NCBI GenBank assembly: GCA_023229795.1
Contig: JALNYP010000062.1
Coordinates: 1 to 23,961 of the forward strand
Length of the DNA stretch: 23,961 nt
Direction of reading: 5' to 3'
Origin: Syntrophobacterales bacterium
GTDB lineage: Bacteria > Desulfobacterota > Desulfobaccia > Desulfobaccales > 0-14-0-80-60-11
The translations under genes and the position numbers were made by a program. Below the pieces are notes generated by a model that ran no database searches, had not been told where the DNA came from, and saw only the letters and a list, made by a program, of their open reading frames with translations. Below, piece after piece: positions 6,975-15,452 of the stretch (position 1 is its first letter; each line of letters begins with the position of its first letter).

Positions 6975-7492
6975 AGGTAAAGATCGGGATACAAGTTCTT
7001 CAAGCACTCCGGGCAAATGCTGTGGGTGAATGCCACCCCGGTATGGGCATGGAAATACTGCTCGATCTGGTTCCAGTAGCCCTGATCGTCCCGGATCTTC
7101 TTGCACGAGGTGCAGATGGGCAAAAAGCCCTGCAAGGTTTTGACTTCGGCCTGGGCCGCCTGGAGTTCGCCGATAAGGCGCTTCAGTTCGGCGTTTTTCC
7201 CGGCCAGTTCTCGCTGCAGCCTGACCAGTTCCTGGTTGACCCGGCTGAGTTCCTCATAAATGGCCAGGTCGGAGTCGCCGTGAGCCTGGGCTAGGGCCGC
7301 GTGTTCCTTGATGATCCGGTCCAGGCGGCTTACCAGGTCAGGCTCCTCGGTTTTTTGGACCGTAACCTTTTGAGATGGGCCACCCGGAATGGGAGGAAGC
7401 CTCAAAACCGTGGCCGTCTTATCAGCAGGCTGTTGCGGTTCCACCTCCGCTAACAATCGAGAATCGGCCGAATGATTCATGCGCGGTTGCAC
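6965..7492 (-). CDS. Coiled-coil protein with C-terminal CxxC...CxxC domain
   Basis: A 175-residue soluble protein. The N-terminal 45 residues are disordered and Pro-rich. A long coiled coil covers about 50-122. The C-terminal domain has C127-x2-C130, KKIRDDQGYWNQIEQY (131-146), H157 and C160-x2-C163, followed by LYPDLY. I know this LPIC.SCKKIRDD.GYW...ICPEC module mostly as the tail of PAS, GGDEF or histidine-kinase proteins in deltaproteobacteria and cyanobacteria; here it has no sensor or enzyme domain. The Cys/His pattern suggests a zinc or FeS site. I chose the GTG at 7492 because GGGAGGGG lies seven bases upstream; an ATG at 7480 is the alternative. It may be an adaptor for the nearby multi-PAS kinase, which is inference. 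Confidence 0.6.
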   Translation of the reverse strand: MQPRMNHSADSRLLAEVEPQQPADKTATVLRLPPIPGGPSQKVTVQKTEEPDLVSRLDRIIKEHAALAQAHGDSDLAIYEELSRVNQELVRLQRELAGKNAELKRLIGELQAAQAEVKTLQGFLPICTSCKKIRDDQGYWNQIEQYFHAHTGVAFTHSICPECLKNLYPDLYLKK

Positions 7493-7796
7493 CGAACTAC
7501 CCCTCCCAGAATTGAAACTCGCCGGGCCCGAGAGAGCGCCGGCTCACGCGGCAAAAAAATTGTAGGGGAGAGTTCCTCCTCCATGAGGATAGAGACTGCA
7601 CTGGACAGGATGAAGACTTGGGAACCTCACCGAACCCCATTTCGTCGAGACTATATCAAATTTTTTATCAGGTTTGGGTCATATTTTCTAAATTAAAATA
7701 AAATACTATAGAAATAAGATCAATTAAAATATTTTTTATGATCAATTTAATCGACGCCAGCCCATTTAGCTGCAGGAATTATCCCGGCCGGGCTCT
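7493..7796. other. AT-rich spacer between two minus-strand genes
   Basis: This is 304 bases without a gene. The part 7660-7750 is strikingly AT-rich compared with its surroundings and contains a direct repeat of GATCAATT(T)AA (7718-7727 and 7740-7750). It should hold the promoter of the minus-strand gene ending at 6965, but I cannot pick out a convincing -35/-10 pair. No clear terminator for the kinase gene is seen. Confidence 0.5.
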
Positions 7797-10700
7797 TCAA
7801 CCTCCAGGCCGCGGTGCAGCCTCTCGGGAGGCGTCCATGAATTCCCGGATCTTTTTTACCAGGTCCAGAGGCCGGAACGGCTTGGGAATAATCATTTTCG
7901 GTTGATCCAGGACCCCGTAAGGGGCCAGGTCCTGGTCGGCGTAACCTGTCATATAGAATACCTTCATTTCGGGATGCAAAGGGGTCAGACGATCAACCAG
8001 GTCCCGCCCATTCATCTGGGGCATAACGATATCAGTCACCAGGATATGGATGGGCCCCCGGTGCCGTTCACAGATCAGCAAGGCTTCGCCGCCGTGCCGG
8101 GCCTCCAAGACTTCGTACCCAAACATCCGCAAAACCCTGCATAACAAGGTCCTCAGGGCAGCCTCATCTTCCACCACCAGGACGGTTTCCGATCCTTCCA
8201 GCTTTTCGGCCAGGGGAGTCTTTTCCCGGGGCTCTTCCACCGGGGCCTCGAGGCGAGGCAGATAGATGCGAAAGGTGGTCCCTTGTCCCGGCAGGCTGTC
8301 TACATCAACGTAACCGCCATTCTGTTTGACTACCCCGTAAACCATGGGAAGACCCAAGCCGGTGCCTCGCCCCGGTTCTTTGGTCGTGAAAAAGGGTTCG
8401 AAAATATGGCTCAAGGTTTCTTCGTCTAGGCCTTCACCGCTGTCGCTGACCTCAAGCATTACATAGCCCCCCGGCGGGGTCTTCTCAAAGTGGCAATTAT
8501 GAGGGGCGGCAAACTCAACATTGCCGGTTTTCAGTATGAGCTGGCCGCCCCTGGGCATGGCATCCCGCGCGTTCACCGCCAGATTCAAAATAATCTGCCC
8601 GATCTGGCCCGGATCGGCCTTCACCACTCCCAGTTCGGGGTCTGCAATTATCTGCAGGTCGATGTGCTCTTCGATCAGGCGTCGCAGCATTTTTTCGAGG
8701 TCAGCCACCACCCGGTTAAGGTTGAGCACCTGAGGCTGCATCATCTGCCGCCGGCTGAAAGCCAGCAACTGTTGGGTCAGCGACGCGGCCCGCTCCGCGG
8801 CTTTCAGTATATCTTCGAGATATCCATAGTGCGGGTCATTTTTCGCCAGACCGGTGCGTATGAGTTCACCGTAACCCATGATGGCCATCAACAGATTATT
8901 GAAATCGTGGGCTACTCCACCGGCCAACCGCCCCACCGCTTCCATCTTTTGGGCCTGCATGAGTTGAGTTTCCAGGGCCTTGCGTTCGCTGATGTCGATT
9001 CCCAACTCCAGGATCATGGGAGAGCCGTCAATATCGGCAAAGGGGTAATCATAAATCTGAAAAATCCGGCCCTGGGGGTGGGTCCACTCCCACTCAACCG
9101 GCTGATGGGTGTCAAAGACACTCAAGGTCTGACAACCTTCGCAAGGTTCTTGCGTGCCGCTAATCAGGCCATGGCAGGTGCGGTCGCCGGGATCTCCGAA
9201 AATCTCCCGGAATTGGCGATTGACGAAGGGCAGGGTGTGGTCCGGCGCCACGAGAGCCACAAAGGCCGGCAGCATATCCAGGAGGGAAAAAAACCTCTGC
9301 CGTTCCCGCATAAGAGTGGCTTCCGCTTCTTTGCGGGCGGTGATGTCTTCCATCACCCCCATGACCTCAATGATCTCTCCCTGGGCATTATACAAAGGAG
9401 CACTAAACAACCTCACGTCCAGAAAAGAGCCATCCTTCCTTTGGCGGCGCAGCTCGAGCCCGGTCAGGGATTCACCCGCCAGTTCCCGGGTCATTAATTG
9501 CCGGAATTCCCCTTCGTACCCCGGAGGAATAATGGGGTTAGGCTGCCCTAACACCTCTTGCTCCTCCCAGCCGAAGGTGCGCTGGGCCGCCGGGTTCCAC
9601 ATGGTGATGCGTCCGTCCCGGTCCACGGCCGCGATGGGCAGAGGCGAGGATTGTATCAGAGTCCTGAGCCGGTTGTTGGTGGCTTCCAGCTCTTGCTCCA
9701 TCTGTTTGCGGGAGGTGATATCCATCCAGGCGCCACTGGCTTCGACCGCATTGCCGGCGTCGTCCCGTCTTAGATTGATTTCATCGTGCATCCAGTGATA
9801 AGTGCCGTCCCGAGCCAGAAAGCGGTATTCTTTCGTCAAATGAGCCGAAGTCGCAGGAAGCTCCAGAAGGTTGGGGAGACCTGGGAGATCCTCGGGATGC
9901 ACATGGTCGAACCAGAAAGAGGGGTCTTCCAGAAAATTTGGGGCTTCCCACCCCAACAGGGCCTCGATATTTTCACTCATATAGGAAACGCTCGGCTTAT
10001 CCTTCAGGTCAAGGCTATAAATAGCCGCCGGACTGGAGCCCAGCAAATGTTCCAAACGCTTCTTGGTTTCAATGTGCTCGGTGATGTCCATGGCGTTGAG
10101 GCCGATCAAAATCGGACTGCCCTCAGGATCTAAAATGGGAAAACGGTAGGAGATCCAGTGGTGCAAACCGTCGGGGTGCCGCAAGGTGCCCAGGGTCCGT
10201 AACGGTTCCCGAGTCCGGATGACCAATTTATCCTGCTCTTTGAATTTCTCAGCAACTTTTTGAGGCCAGAGATCTTCCGTAGTCTTTCCCAACCACTCGC
10301 TGCGGACTTTGCCGAAGGCCTCTTCCCAGGCCTGATTGGCAAAGAGGTAGCGCCCTTCCAGGTCTCTGATCACCGCCACACTGGGCAGGTGCCCGAGGAA
10401 GGAGGCAAACAGCGTCTCAGACTCTCGCAGCTTCTGTTCCGCCTGTTTGAGATCGCTGATATCGGTGATCGAAATCCGGCACACTTTGCCGCCGGCCGAA
10501 TCATTCCCGATAATACCATCCAGCCGGGCGTAGAACTCCCCCGTCTGGCGTTTCAGCCTTGCCTCACAATGCTGCTCCTCCGGTGCTTGAAAAACCCGGC
10601 GCAGATAGCGACGGAATAGGTCCAGATCCTGGGGCACGATATAGAATCGGAGAAGCGTATTGACCAGTTTTTCCCTGGTTTTCCCTAACAGTCCGGCCGC

Positions 10701-10967
10701 GGTCAGGTTGATTTCTTTGATTAATCCGTTTCGTTCCAAGGTCAAGAAACCGACCGGCGCGAAGTCATAAAAATCCACATATTTTTGACTGGCAGCTTCC
10801 AACTCGCTTTGAGACCGCCGCAGTTCTTCATTCTGCATTTCTAATTCGATTTGATGCACTTCCAACTCATGGATCAACGCTTGGATTTCTTCGGGGGATT
10901 CGTTCCGAGATTCTGATGGGCTTGATTTTGGCGCGGCTTCGCCTTTTTTGCGGGGGTTTTGGGTCAC
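7797..10967 (-). CDS. Multi-PAS hybrid sensor histidine kinase with receiver domain
   Basis: A 1056-residue hybrid sensor kinase without membrane segments, so a cytoplasmic sensor. After an N-terminal coiled coil (about 24-62), five PAS domains follow at roughly 63-175, 183-300, 303-422, 428-547 and 555-665. The fifth carries C598, C609 and C612 (CHG...CEGC), a pattern that could bind a cofactor. The transmitter has the phospho-acceptor His in GGVAHDFNN (H687), the N box NLAVNARDAMP (795-805), DSGEG (842-846) and GRGTGLGL (866-873). A C-terminal receiver has acidic D934, phospho-acceptor D979, T1007 and K1029, all intact. The start is a GTG with AGGAGAT seven bases upstream. No output regulator is adjacent, so the target is unknown. 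Confidence 0.92.
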   Translation of the reverse strand: MTQNPRKKGEAAPKSSPSESRNESPEEIQALIHELEVHQIELEMQNEELRRSQSELEAASQKYVDFYDFAPVGFLTLERNGLIKEINLTAAGLLGKTREKLVNTLLRFYIVPQDLDLFRRYLRRVFQAPEEQHCEARLKRQTGEFYARLDGIIGNDSAGGKVCRISITDISDLKQAEQKLRESETLFASFLGHLPSVAVIRDLEGRYLFANQAWEEAFGKVRSEWLGKTTEDLWPQKVAEKFKEQDKLVIRTREPLRTLGTLRHPDGLHHWISYRFPILDPEGSPILIGLNAMDITEHIETKKRLEHLLGSSPAAIYSLDLKDKPSVSYMSENIEALLGWEAPNFLEDPSFWFDHVHPEDLPGLPNLLELPATSAHLTKEYRFLARDGTYHWMHDEINLRRDDAGNAVEASGAWMDITSRKQMEQELEATNNRLRTLIQSSPLPIAAVDRDGRITMWNPAAQRTFGWEEQEVLGQPNPIIPPGYEGEFRQLMTRELAGESLTGLELRRQRKDGSFLDVRLFSAPLYNAQGEIIEVMGVMEDITARKEAEATLMRERQRFFSLLDMLPAFVALVAPDHTLPFVNRQFREIFGDPGDRTCHGLISGTQEPCEGCQTLSVFDTHQPVEWEWTHPQGRIFQIYDYPFADIDGSPMILELGIDISERKALETQLMQAQKMEAVGRLAGGVAHDFNNLLMAIMGYGELIRTGLAKNDPHYGYLEDILKAAERAASLTQQLLAFSRRQMMQPQVLNLNRVVADLEKMLRRLIEEHIDLQIIADPELGVVKADPGQIGQIILNLAVNARDAMPRGGQLILKTGNVEFAAPHNCHFEKTPPGGYVMLEVSDSGEGLDEETLSHIFEPFFTTKEPGRGTGLGLPMVYGVVKQNGGYVDVDSLPGQGTTFRIYLPRLEAPVEEPREKTPLAEKLEGSETVLVVEDEAALRTLLCRVLRMFGYEVLEARHGGEALLICERHRGPIHILVTDIVMPQMNGRDLVDRLTPLHPEMKVFYMTGYADQDLAPYGVLDQPKMIIPKPFRPLDLVKKIREFMDASREAAPRPGG

Positions 10968-11289
10968 TGAGGTGATCTCCTATCCTCTCCCATGGCGCCC
11001 GTCTCATCCGGGGGAGTCATTCTCTTTGGGAATCTGTGTGTCCGGGCACTCATCTCTTCTGTCCGTTTAAGAGATCGGCATTTACCAGGAGATCATAATT
11101 TTATAATTTTTTCTTATGTAGAGAAATCTATCATCGCACTCACTTAAGGTCAGCCGGTCCAGCCCACTATACCGTCAGAACCTGCTCGTACCGATGTTGG
11201 AAATGCCAAGCGGAGCAGGAGAGAGAATCCCCCTGTTGAGGTGGCGCCTATCCTTGGCCCAAATCGCGGATATATTAATGACTGCCGGC

Positions 11290-11319
11290 TTGTCGCAGGC
11301 GGGGTGCCACGAATATAAT
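11290..11319 (+). promoter_or_regulatory. Candidate sigma-70 promoter toward the PTS IIA gene
   Basis: TTGTCG (11290-11295) and a perfect TATAAT (11314-11319) are 18 bases apart. It would give an untranslated leader of about 300 bases before the gene at 11624. Confidence 0.35.
11294..11309 (-). promoter_or_regulatory. Possible sigma-54 promoter toward the kinase
   Basis: On the minus strand TGGCAC, five bases, CTGCG resembles the -24/-12 pattern TGGCAC-N5-TTGCA. It would start transcription near 11282, more than 300 bases before the kinase start codon. It overlaps the sigma-70-like site on the other strand. Evidence is sequence match only. Confidence 0.25.
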
Positions 11320-11546
11320 TCTATTTTTCATGAGCTTATTAATTATGTCAAGTCATTTTACTTAATGTAATTCCAACTGATTATCGATCAATCATAGCGA
11401 AGTGCCTTATTTGCGGCGTTCCGGCCAAGATGCTCCCTACTTCAGTGATCGATAGGATGTGGGTAGTTGAACCCCTCGACCAAAGTATGATTGCTATCCA
11501 CCGCAGAAACGAAGAGATGTGAGAGCGCTCCTCCAGGTTTTTTCCC

Positions 11547-11575
11547 TTGACTAACGGAATAATCGGGGACACAAT
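11547..11575 (+). promoter_or_regulatory. Candidate proximal promoter of the PTS IIA gene
   Basis: TTGACT (11547-11552), a 17-base spacer and CACAAT (11570-11575). The predicted start is near 11582, leaving a leader of about 40 bases before the AAAGG ribosome site (11611-11615) and the ATG at 11624. Confidence 0.4.
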
Positions 11576-11623
11576 CTCAACGTTGTCCATAGTTGTCCAC
11601 TTCCTTAGACAAAGGTCTAAACC

Positions 11624-12328
11624 ATGCAGTTGGGTGTCAGAGACGTAGCCGGGCTTTTCAACGTTTCCGAAAAGACAGTATACCGGTGGGTCAAGCAAAG
11701 GAAACTCCCGGTTTACCGCGTGAACGAGCAATACCGTTTCAGTCGGGCGGAACTGCTGGAATGGGCCACCGCGACCAAAACCGGGGTTACCCCGGAAATC
11801 ATGCATGAGCCCCAAGAGGAGCACGTGCCGCAACCCCGGCTCCACGAGGCCCTGCAGGCGGGCGGGGTGCATTACCGCGTTTGCGGCACGGACAAGGCTT
11901 CGGTGCTGCGTGCGGTCGTGCATATCATGCGACTGCCGGAAGAAGTAGACCGCGGCTATCTCTACGAGGTGCTGCTGGCCCGGGAGGCCTTGGGATCGAC
12001 GGGTATCGGGGACGGGATCGCCATTCCCCATGTGCGCAATCCGATAGTTTTACACATCTCCCGGCCGATGATCGCGGTTTGCTTTTTAGATCATCAAGTG
12101 GATTTCGGGGCTTTGGACGGCCAGCCCGTGGGAATCCTCTTTACCTTGATCAGCCCGACCGTGCGCGCCCACTTGCACCTCCTCTCTAAACTGGCTTTCG
12201 CCCTGCGCGACCCCCGATTCAAGGAGGTCATCATGCGCCACGGCTCCCGCCAGGAGATCTATACCGAAGCCTGCCGCATCGAAACTAGCCTGCCCTCTGC
12301 TGCGACCAACCCCGCCATGATTACCTAA
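11624..12328 (+). CDS. PTS IIA (PtsN-like) protein with N-terminal DNA-binding domain
   Basis: A 234-residue two-domain regulator. Residues 1-55 form an excisionase/MerR-like helix-turn-helix (VRDVAGLFNVSEKTVYRWVK, then a wing with RFSRAELLEW). Residues 72-220 are a mannitol/fructose-type EIIA domain like the nitrogen PTS protein PtsN, with the phosphorylated His expected at H136 in GIGDGIAIPHV. EIIA-Ntr proteins take phosphate from NPr and act by protein contact; joined to a DNA-binding domain, this one could switch promoter binding by phosphorylation. It lies 182 bases ahead of the hyfB-like gene in the same direction, which makes it the leading candidate regulator of the Ehr-like operon. 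That role is inference. A C-terminal tail of about 15 residues is not conserved-looking. Confidence 0.8.
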   Translation: MQLGVRDVAGLFNVSEKTVYRWVKQRKLPVYRVNEQYRFSRAELLEWATATKTGVTPEIMHEPQEEHVPQPRLHEALQAGGVHYRVCGTDKASVLRAVVHIMRLPEEVDRGYLYEVLLAREALGSTGIGDGIAIPHVRNPIVLHISRPMIAVCFLDHQVDFGALDGQPVGILFTLISPTVRAHLHLLSKLAFALRDPRFKEVIMRHGSRQEIYTEACRIETSLPSAATNPAMIT

Positions 12329-12388
12329 TAGACAGACCCGGGCATTTTGCCTGGATGGCCACCCCTTTTACCCAAAGAGGTAGGAGAG

Positions 12389-12421
12389 CCTCACGCAGGG
12401 AGCAATTATTCCCGCTTGAGG
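12389..12421 (+). promoter_or_regulatory. Stem-loop in the leader of the hyf-like operon
   Basis: CCTCACGC (12389-12396) pairs with GCTTGAGG (12414-12421) with one mismatch. Inside, GGGA (12398-12401) pairs with TCCC (12410-12413) around an eight-base loop. No T-run follows, so it is not an ordinary terminator. It could be a regulatory or mRNA-stabilising hairpin in the gap between the PTS IIA gene and hyfB. Confidence 0.45.
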
Positions 12422-12510
12422 ATGGGAAGGGTATGGGGATAGCCTTTTAGCCTCGAAGCATCGGCCATCACGAGTTTCCGTCAGCAAGCAATGACATCGA
12501 GAGTATCGCC

Positions 12511-14493
12511 ATGTTTTTGGTTCTTTCTGCAGTTAGTATCCTGGTTATGAGCGGAGTCCTGGCTCTGGTCCTGGGCAGGGAAGCGCGCCGCGCCACCGTG
12601 GTGGGAGTCGGCGGGGCAGTCCTGGGGGGGGTGATCGGTCTGGTCCCCACGGTATCGGTATTGTGGACCGGGCGCATGGAGTCCTGGCGGGGGGCCTGGC
12701 AGGTCCCGTTCGGCTCGTTTTTCGTGCAACTGGATGCCCTGTCGTCCTTCTTCCTGCTGGCCATATTGGGGCTTGCCATCGTCGCGGCGCTTTACGGCAG
12801 AGAGTACTTGAGGGCCTACCGTTCCCGAAAGAACCTGGGCGCGTCGTGGTTTTTCTTTAATCTGCTGGTGGCCAGCATGATGATGGTGGTCCTGGCACAC
12901 AACGCGGTCCTGTTTCTAGTGGCCTGGGAACTCATGTCGCTGGCCTCCTTTTTCCTCGTGACGTTTGAGGATGAGCAGGAGAGCGTGCGCCAGGCCGGCT
13001 GGACCTACCTCGTAGCGACCCACCTCGGCACGGCCTTCTTGCTCGTATTATTCCTGGTTCTCGGCCGCCAGGCCGGATCACTCGATTTTGACCGGTTTTT
13101 GGCGGCCGGGGCCGTGATCTCCCCGGTGGCGGGGGTGGCCTTTGTTCTCGCCTTGATCGGCTTCGGCACCAAGGCCGGTTTCGTGCCGCTGCATGTCTGG
13201 CTGCCCGAGGCCCATCCCGCGGCGCCCAGTCACGTGTCCGCGCTTATGTCGGGCGTCATGATCAAGACCGGCATCTACGGTCTGCTGCGCACCTTGACCT
13301 TTCTGGGCCCGCCGGAATCCTGGTGGGGCTGGGTCCTCATCGGCATCGGGCTGGCTTCCGGCCTGGGCGGGGTGCTCTTCGCCCTGGCCCAGCATGACCT
13401 CAAGCGGTTATTGGCCTATCATAGCGTCGAAAACATCGGGATTATCGCCCTGGGTCTGGGGATAGGCGTGCTGGGGCTGGCCCTCAATCAGCCGGCCCTC
13501 GCGGTCCTGGGATTCGCCGGCGGGCTGCTGCATGTGTTCAACCACGCGCTGTTCAAGGGGTTGCTGTTTCTGGTGGCCGGCGCCGTGATCCATGCGACCG
13601 GCACACGGGAGATCGACCACCTGGGCGGACTCATACGACGGATGCCGTGGACTGCAGCCCTGTTTCTCACTGGCTCCGTGGCTATCTGCGGCCTGCCGCC
13701 GCTGAACGGCTTCGTGAGCGAATTCCTCATTTACGTCGGTGCGTTTGCAGGCATCGGCCTCTCTGGGGTCTCGGTCTGGAGTGCTGCCACAATCGCAGGG
13801 CTGGCCATGATCGGGGGCCTGGCGGCGGCCTGCTTTACTAAGGCCTTTGGCATCGTTTTCCTGGGAGAGCCCCGCAGTGACCACGCCAGGCACGGGCACG
13901 AGGTTGGCTGGGCCATGCTCGCGCCCATGGCCGTCCTGGCTCTCGGCTGCGTGGCCGTGGGATTTTTGGCGCCGCAGGCAGTGGCGGCGCTGCAGCCGGT
14001 CATCGGCAGCCTGACGGGTTTGGGGGCCAGCGAGATCGCCGGCGGCCTGGCCCTGGCCATCGAGCCGCTCAGATGGGTCGTGCCGGCTTCAGGGATCTTC
14101 GTTTTGATGTTGGGCTTGCTGGTGTGGCTGCGTCACCGGCTCTTGGCGGGACGGGAAGTCGCGCTGAGCGGGACCTGGGATTGCGGTTATGTCCGGCCCA
14201 CGGCGCGAATGCAATATACGGCCTCTTCTTTTGCCCAGCCGCTCACGAACATGTTCGGCTTCCTCCTCCGGACCCGCCGCCGCGTCCAAGCGCCCGATGG
14301 TTTTTTCCCGGTGCGCGCCGCCCTGCATACGGAAACCGACGACCTCTTTCAAAATAACCTGTTCCGGCCGGCCTTGCGCGGGATCGAGGGGTTCTTGCTC
14401 TGGTTCCATTGGCTGCAACAAGGCCGGGTGCAGCTCTACATCCTGTATGTAGCTGTGACCCTTCTGGTCCTGCTGGTTTGGAATCTGAGGTGA
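12511..14493 (+). CDS. hyfB: HyfB-like antiporter-type membrane subunit
   Basis: A 660-residue polytopic membrane protein of the HyfB/HycC/NuoL family, one of two proton- or sodium-pumping subunits of this complex. Key charged residues of the channel are present: E140 in the LVAWELMSLASF helix, K221 in IGFGTKAGFVPLH, K252 in GVMIKTG, K299 in QHDLKRLLAYHS, H341, H345 and K349 in HVFNHALFKG, and K444 in CFTKAF. The C-terminal part (about 545-660) has the soluble loop and final helix typical of HyfB. The ribosome site is weak. The next gene starts four bases after the stop, so the two are translationally linked. Confidence 0.88.
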   Translation: MFLVLSAVSILVMSGVLALVLGREARRATVVGVGGAVLGGVIGLVPTVSVLWTGRMESWRGAWQVPFGSFFVQLDALSSFFLLAILGLAIVAALYGREYLRAYRSRKNLGASWFFFNLLVASMMMVVLAHNAVLFLVAWELMSLASFFLVTFEDEQESVRQAGWTYLVATHLGTAFLLVLFLVLGRQAGSLDFDRFLAAGAVISPVAGVAFVLALIGFGTKAGFVPLHVWLPEAHPAAPSHVSALMSGVMIKTGIYGLLRTLTFLGPPESWWGWVLIGIGLASGLGGVLFALAQHDLKRLLAYHSVENIGIIALGLGIGVLGLALNQPALAVLGFAGGLLHVFNHALFKGLLFLVAGAVIHATGTREIDHLGGLIRRMPWTAALFLTGSVAICGLPPLNGFVSEFLIYVGAFAGIGLSGVSVWSAATIAGLAMIGGLAAACFTKAFGIVFLGEPRSDHARHGHEVGWAMLAPMAVLALGCVAVGFLAPQAVAALQPVIGSLTGLGASEIAGGLALAIEPLRWVVPASGIFVLMLGLLVWLRHRLLAGREVALSGTWDCGYVRPTARMQYTASSFAQPLTNMFGFLLRTRRRVQAPDGFFPVRAALHTETDDLFQNNLFRPALRGIEGFLLWFHWLQQGRVQLYILYVAVTLLVLLVWNLR

Positions 14494-14497
14494 CGCC

Positions 14498-15448
14498 ATG
14501 ACTAGCCTATCCCTACTCCAACCCGCGGCCGCGCTGATTCTGGCCCCCCTCCTGACGGGAATTATCAACCGGACCAAAGCCTGCTTCGCAGGCCGCCAGG
14601 GTCAGCCGTTGCTGCAAGCGTACTTCGACCTGGCGAAGCTTCTCCGCAAGGGCGCAGTTTATAGCAGCACCACCAGTTGGGTGTTTCGGGCCGGTCCCCT
14701 CGTCGGGCTGGCCGCCGCCTTGACCGCCCTGACCGTTCTCCCTCTGGGAGGGGCACCTGCGCCGCTGCATTTTACCTGCGATTTGATCTTTATGGCTTAC
14801 CTGATGGGCCTGATGCGCTTTTTTACGGTGGCTGCGGCCCTCGATACGGGATCAGCCTTTGAGGGGATGGGAGCCAGCCGCGAGGTCCAGTTTTCCGTCC
14901 TGGCCGAGCCTGCTCTGCTGCTAAGCCTGGCAGCCCTGAGCCGGGTGAGTGGCGCCTCCCTGTCCGCTTCATCACCTATAAACCTGGAGCATCTTTCCCT
15001 GACCGGCATGTACTCGGGTCTATCTCTGTCCGTGTGGATGCATTCGGGAACTGCCCTGCTGCTGATCGCCGGCGCCCTCCTGGTCGTCCTCCTGGCCGAA
15101 AGCTGCCGGATTCCCGTCGATGATCCCACCACGCACCTGGAGCTGACGATGATCCATGAAGTGATGGTCCTCGATCACAGCGGCCCGGATTTCGCCATGA
15201 TCCTTTATGGTGCGGCGCTGAAGCTCTGGATCATGAGCGCGCTGCTGGCGGGCGTTCTCGTGCCGGTCCGCTCGGGGCAGCCGCTGCTGGACGCGGCGGC
15301 AGCCATCGGCGGGATTTTCGCGGTGGCCGTAGCCATCGGCATCATCGAGTCTTCTATGGCCCGGTTGCGGCTGCTGCGAGTTCCTCAACTACTGACTGGC
15401 GCGGGAGCGTTTTCCGTGCTGGCGCTGATGCTAGTGCTCTGGGGGTGA
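14498..15448 (+). CDS. hyfC: HyfC/NuoH-like membrane subunit
   Basis: A 316-residue integral membrane protein of the HyfC/HycD/NuoH family, the subunit that connects the hydrophilic FeS arm to the pumping subunits. Diagnostic features are the N-terminal PLLTGIINRTKACFAGRQGQ (18-37), the QAYFDLAKLLRKGAVYS loop (40-56), GMGASREV (123-130) with E129, and the strongly conserved ESCRIPVDDPTTHLELTMIH (201-220) followed by E221, containing the acidic residues of the quinone/proton entry region. It lies between hyfB and hyfE with gaps of only four bases on each side. Confidence 0.9.
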   Translation: MTSLSLLQPAAALILAPLLTGIINRTKACFAGRQGQPLLQAYFDLAKLLRKGAVYSSTTSWVFRAGPLVGLAAALTALTVLPLGGAPAPLHFTCDLIFMAYLMGLMRFFTVAAALDTGSAFEGMGASREVQFSVLAEPALLLSLAALSRVSGASLSASSPINLEHLSLTGMYSGLSLSVWMHSGTALLLIAGALLVVLLAESCRIPVDDPTTHLELTMIHEVMVLDHSGPDFAMILYGAALKLWIMSALLAGVLVPVRSGQPLLDAAAAIGGIFAVAVAIGIIESSMARLRLLRVPQLLTGAGAFSVLALMLVLWG

Positions 15449-15452
15449 AAAG

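Larger units (their letters stand above)
10968..11623. other. Divergent intergenic region between kinase and PTS IIA gene
   Basis: This is 656 bases separating two divergent genes, with AT-rich blocks at 11095-11120 and 11310-11365 and no convincing gene. Candidate promoters are listed separately. A 30-codon frame (11430-11522) and a longer minus-strand frame that continues opposite the PTS gene were judged not to be genes. Confidence 0.5.

Noticed and set aside
11430..11522. 30-codon + strand frame starting MLPTSVIDRMW, preceded in frame by CLICGVPAK
   Set aside because: Slightly protein-like but no ribosome site and no known family; could be a gene remnant.
11381..12031. Minus-strand frame across the PTS IIA gene and its upstream region
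   Set aside because: Most of it is antisense to the PTS IIA gene; no recognisable domain.
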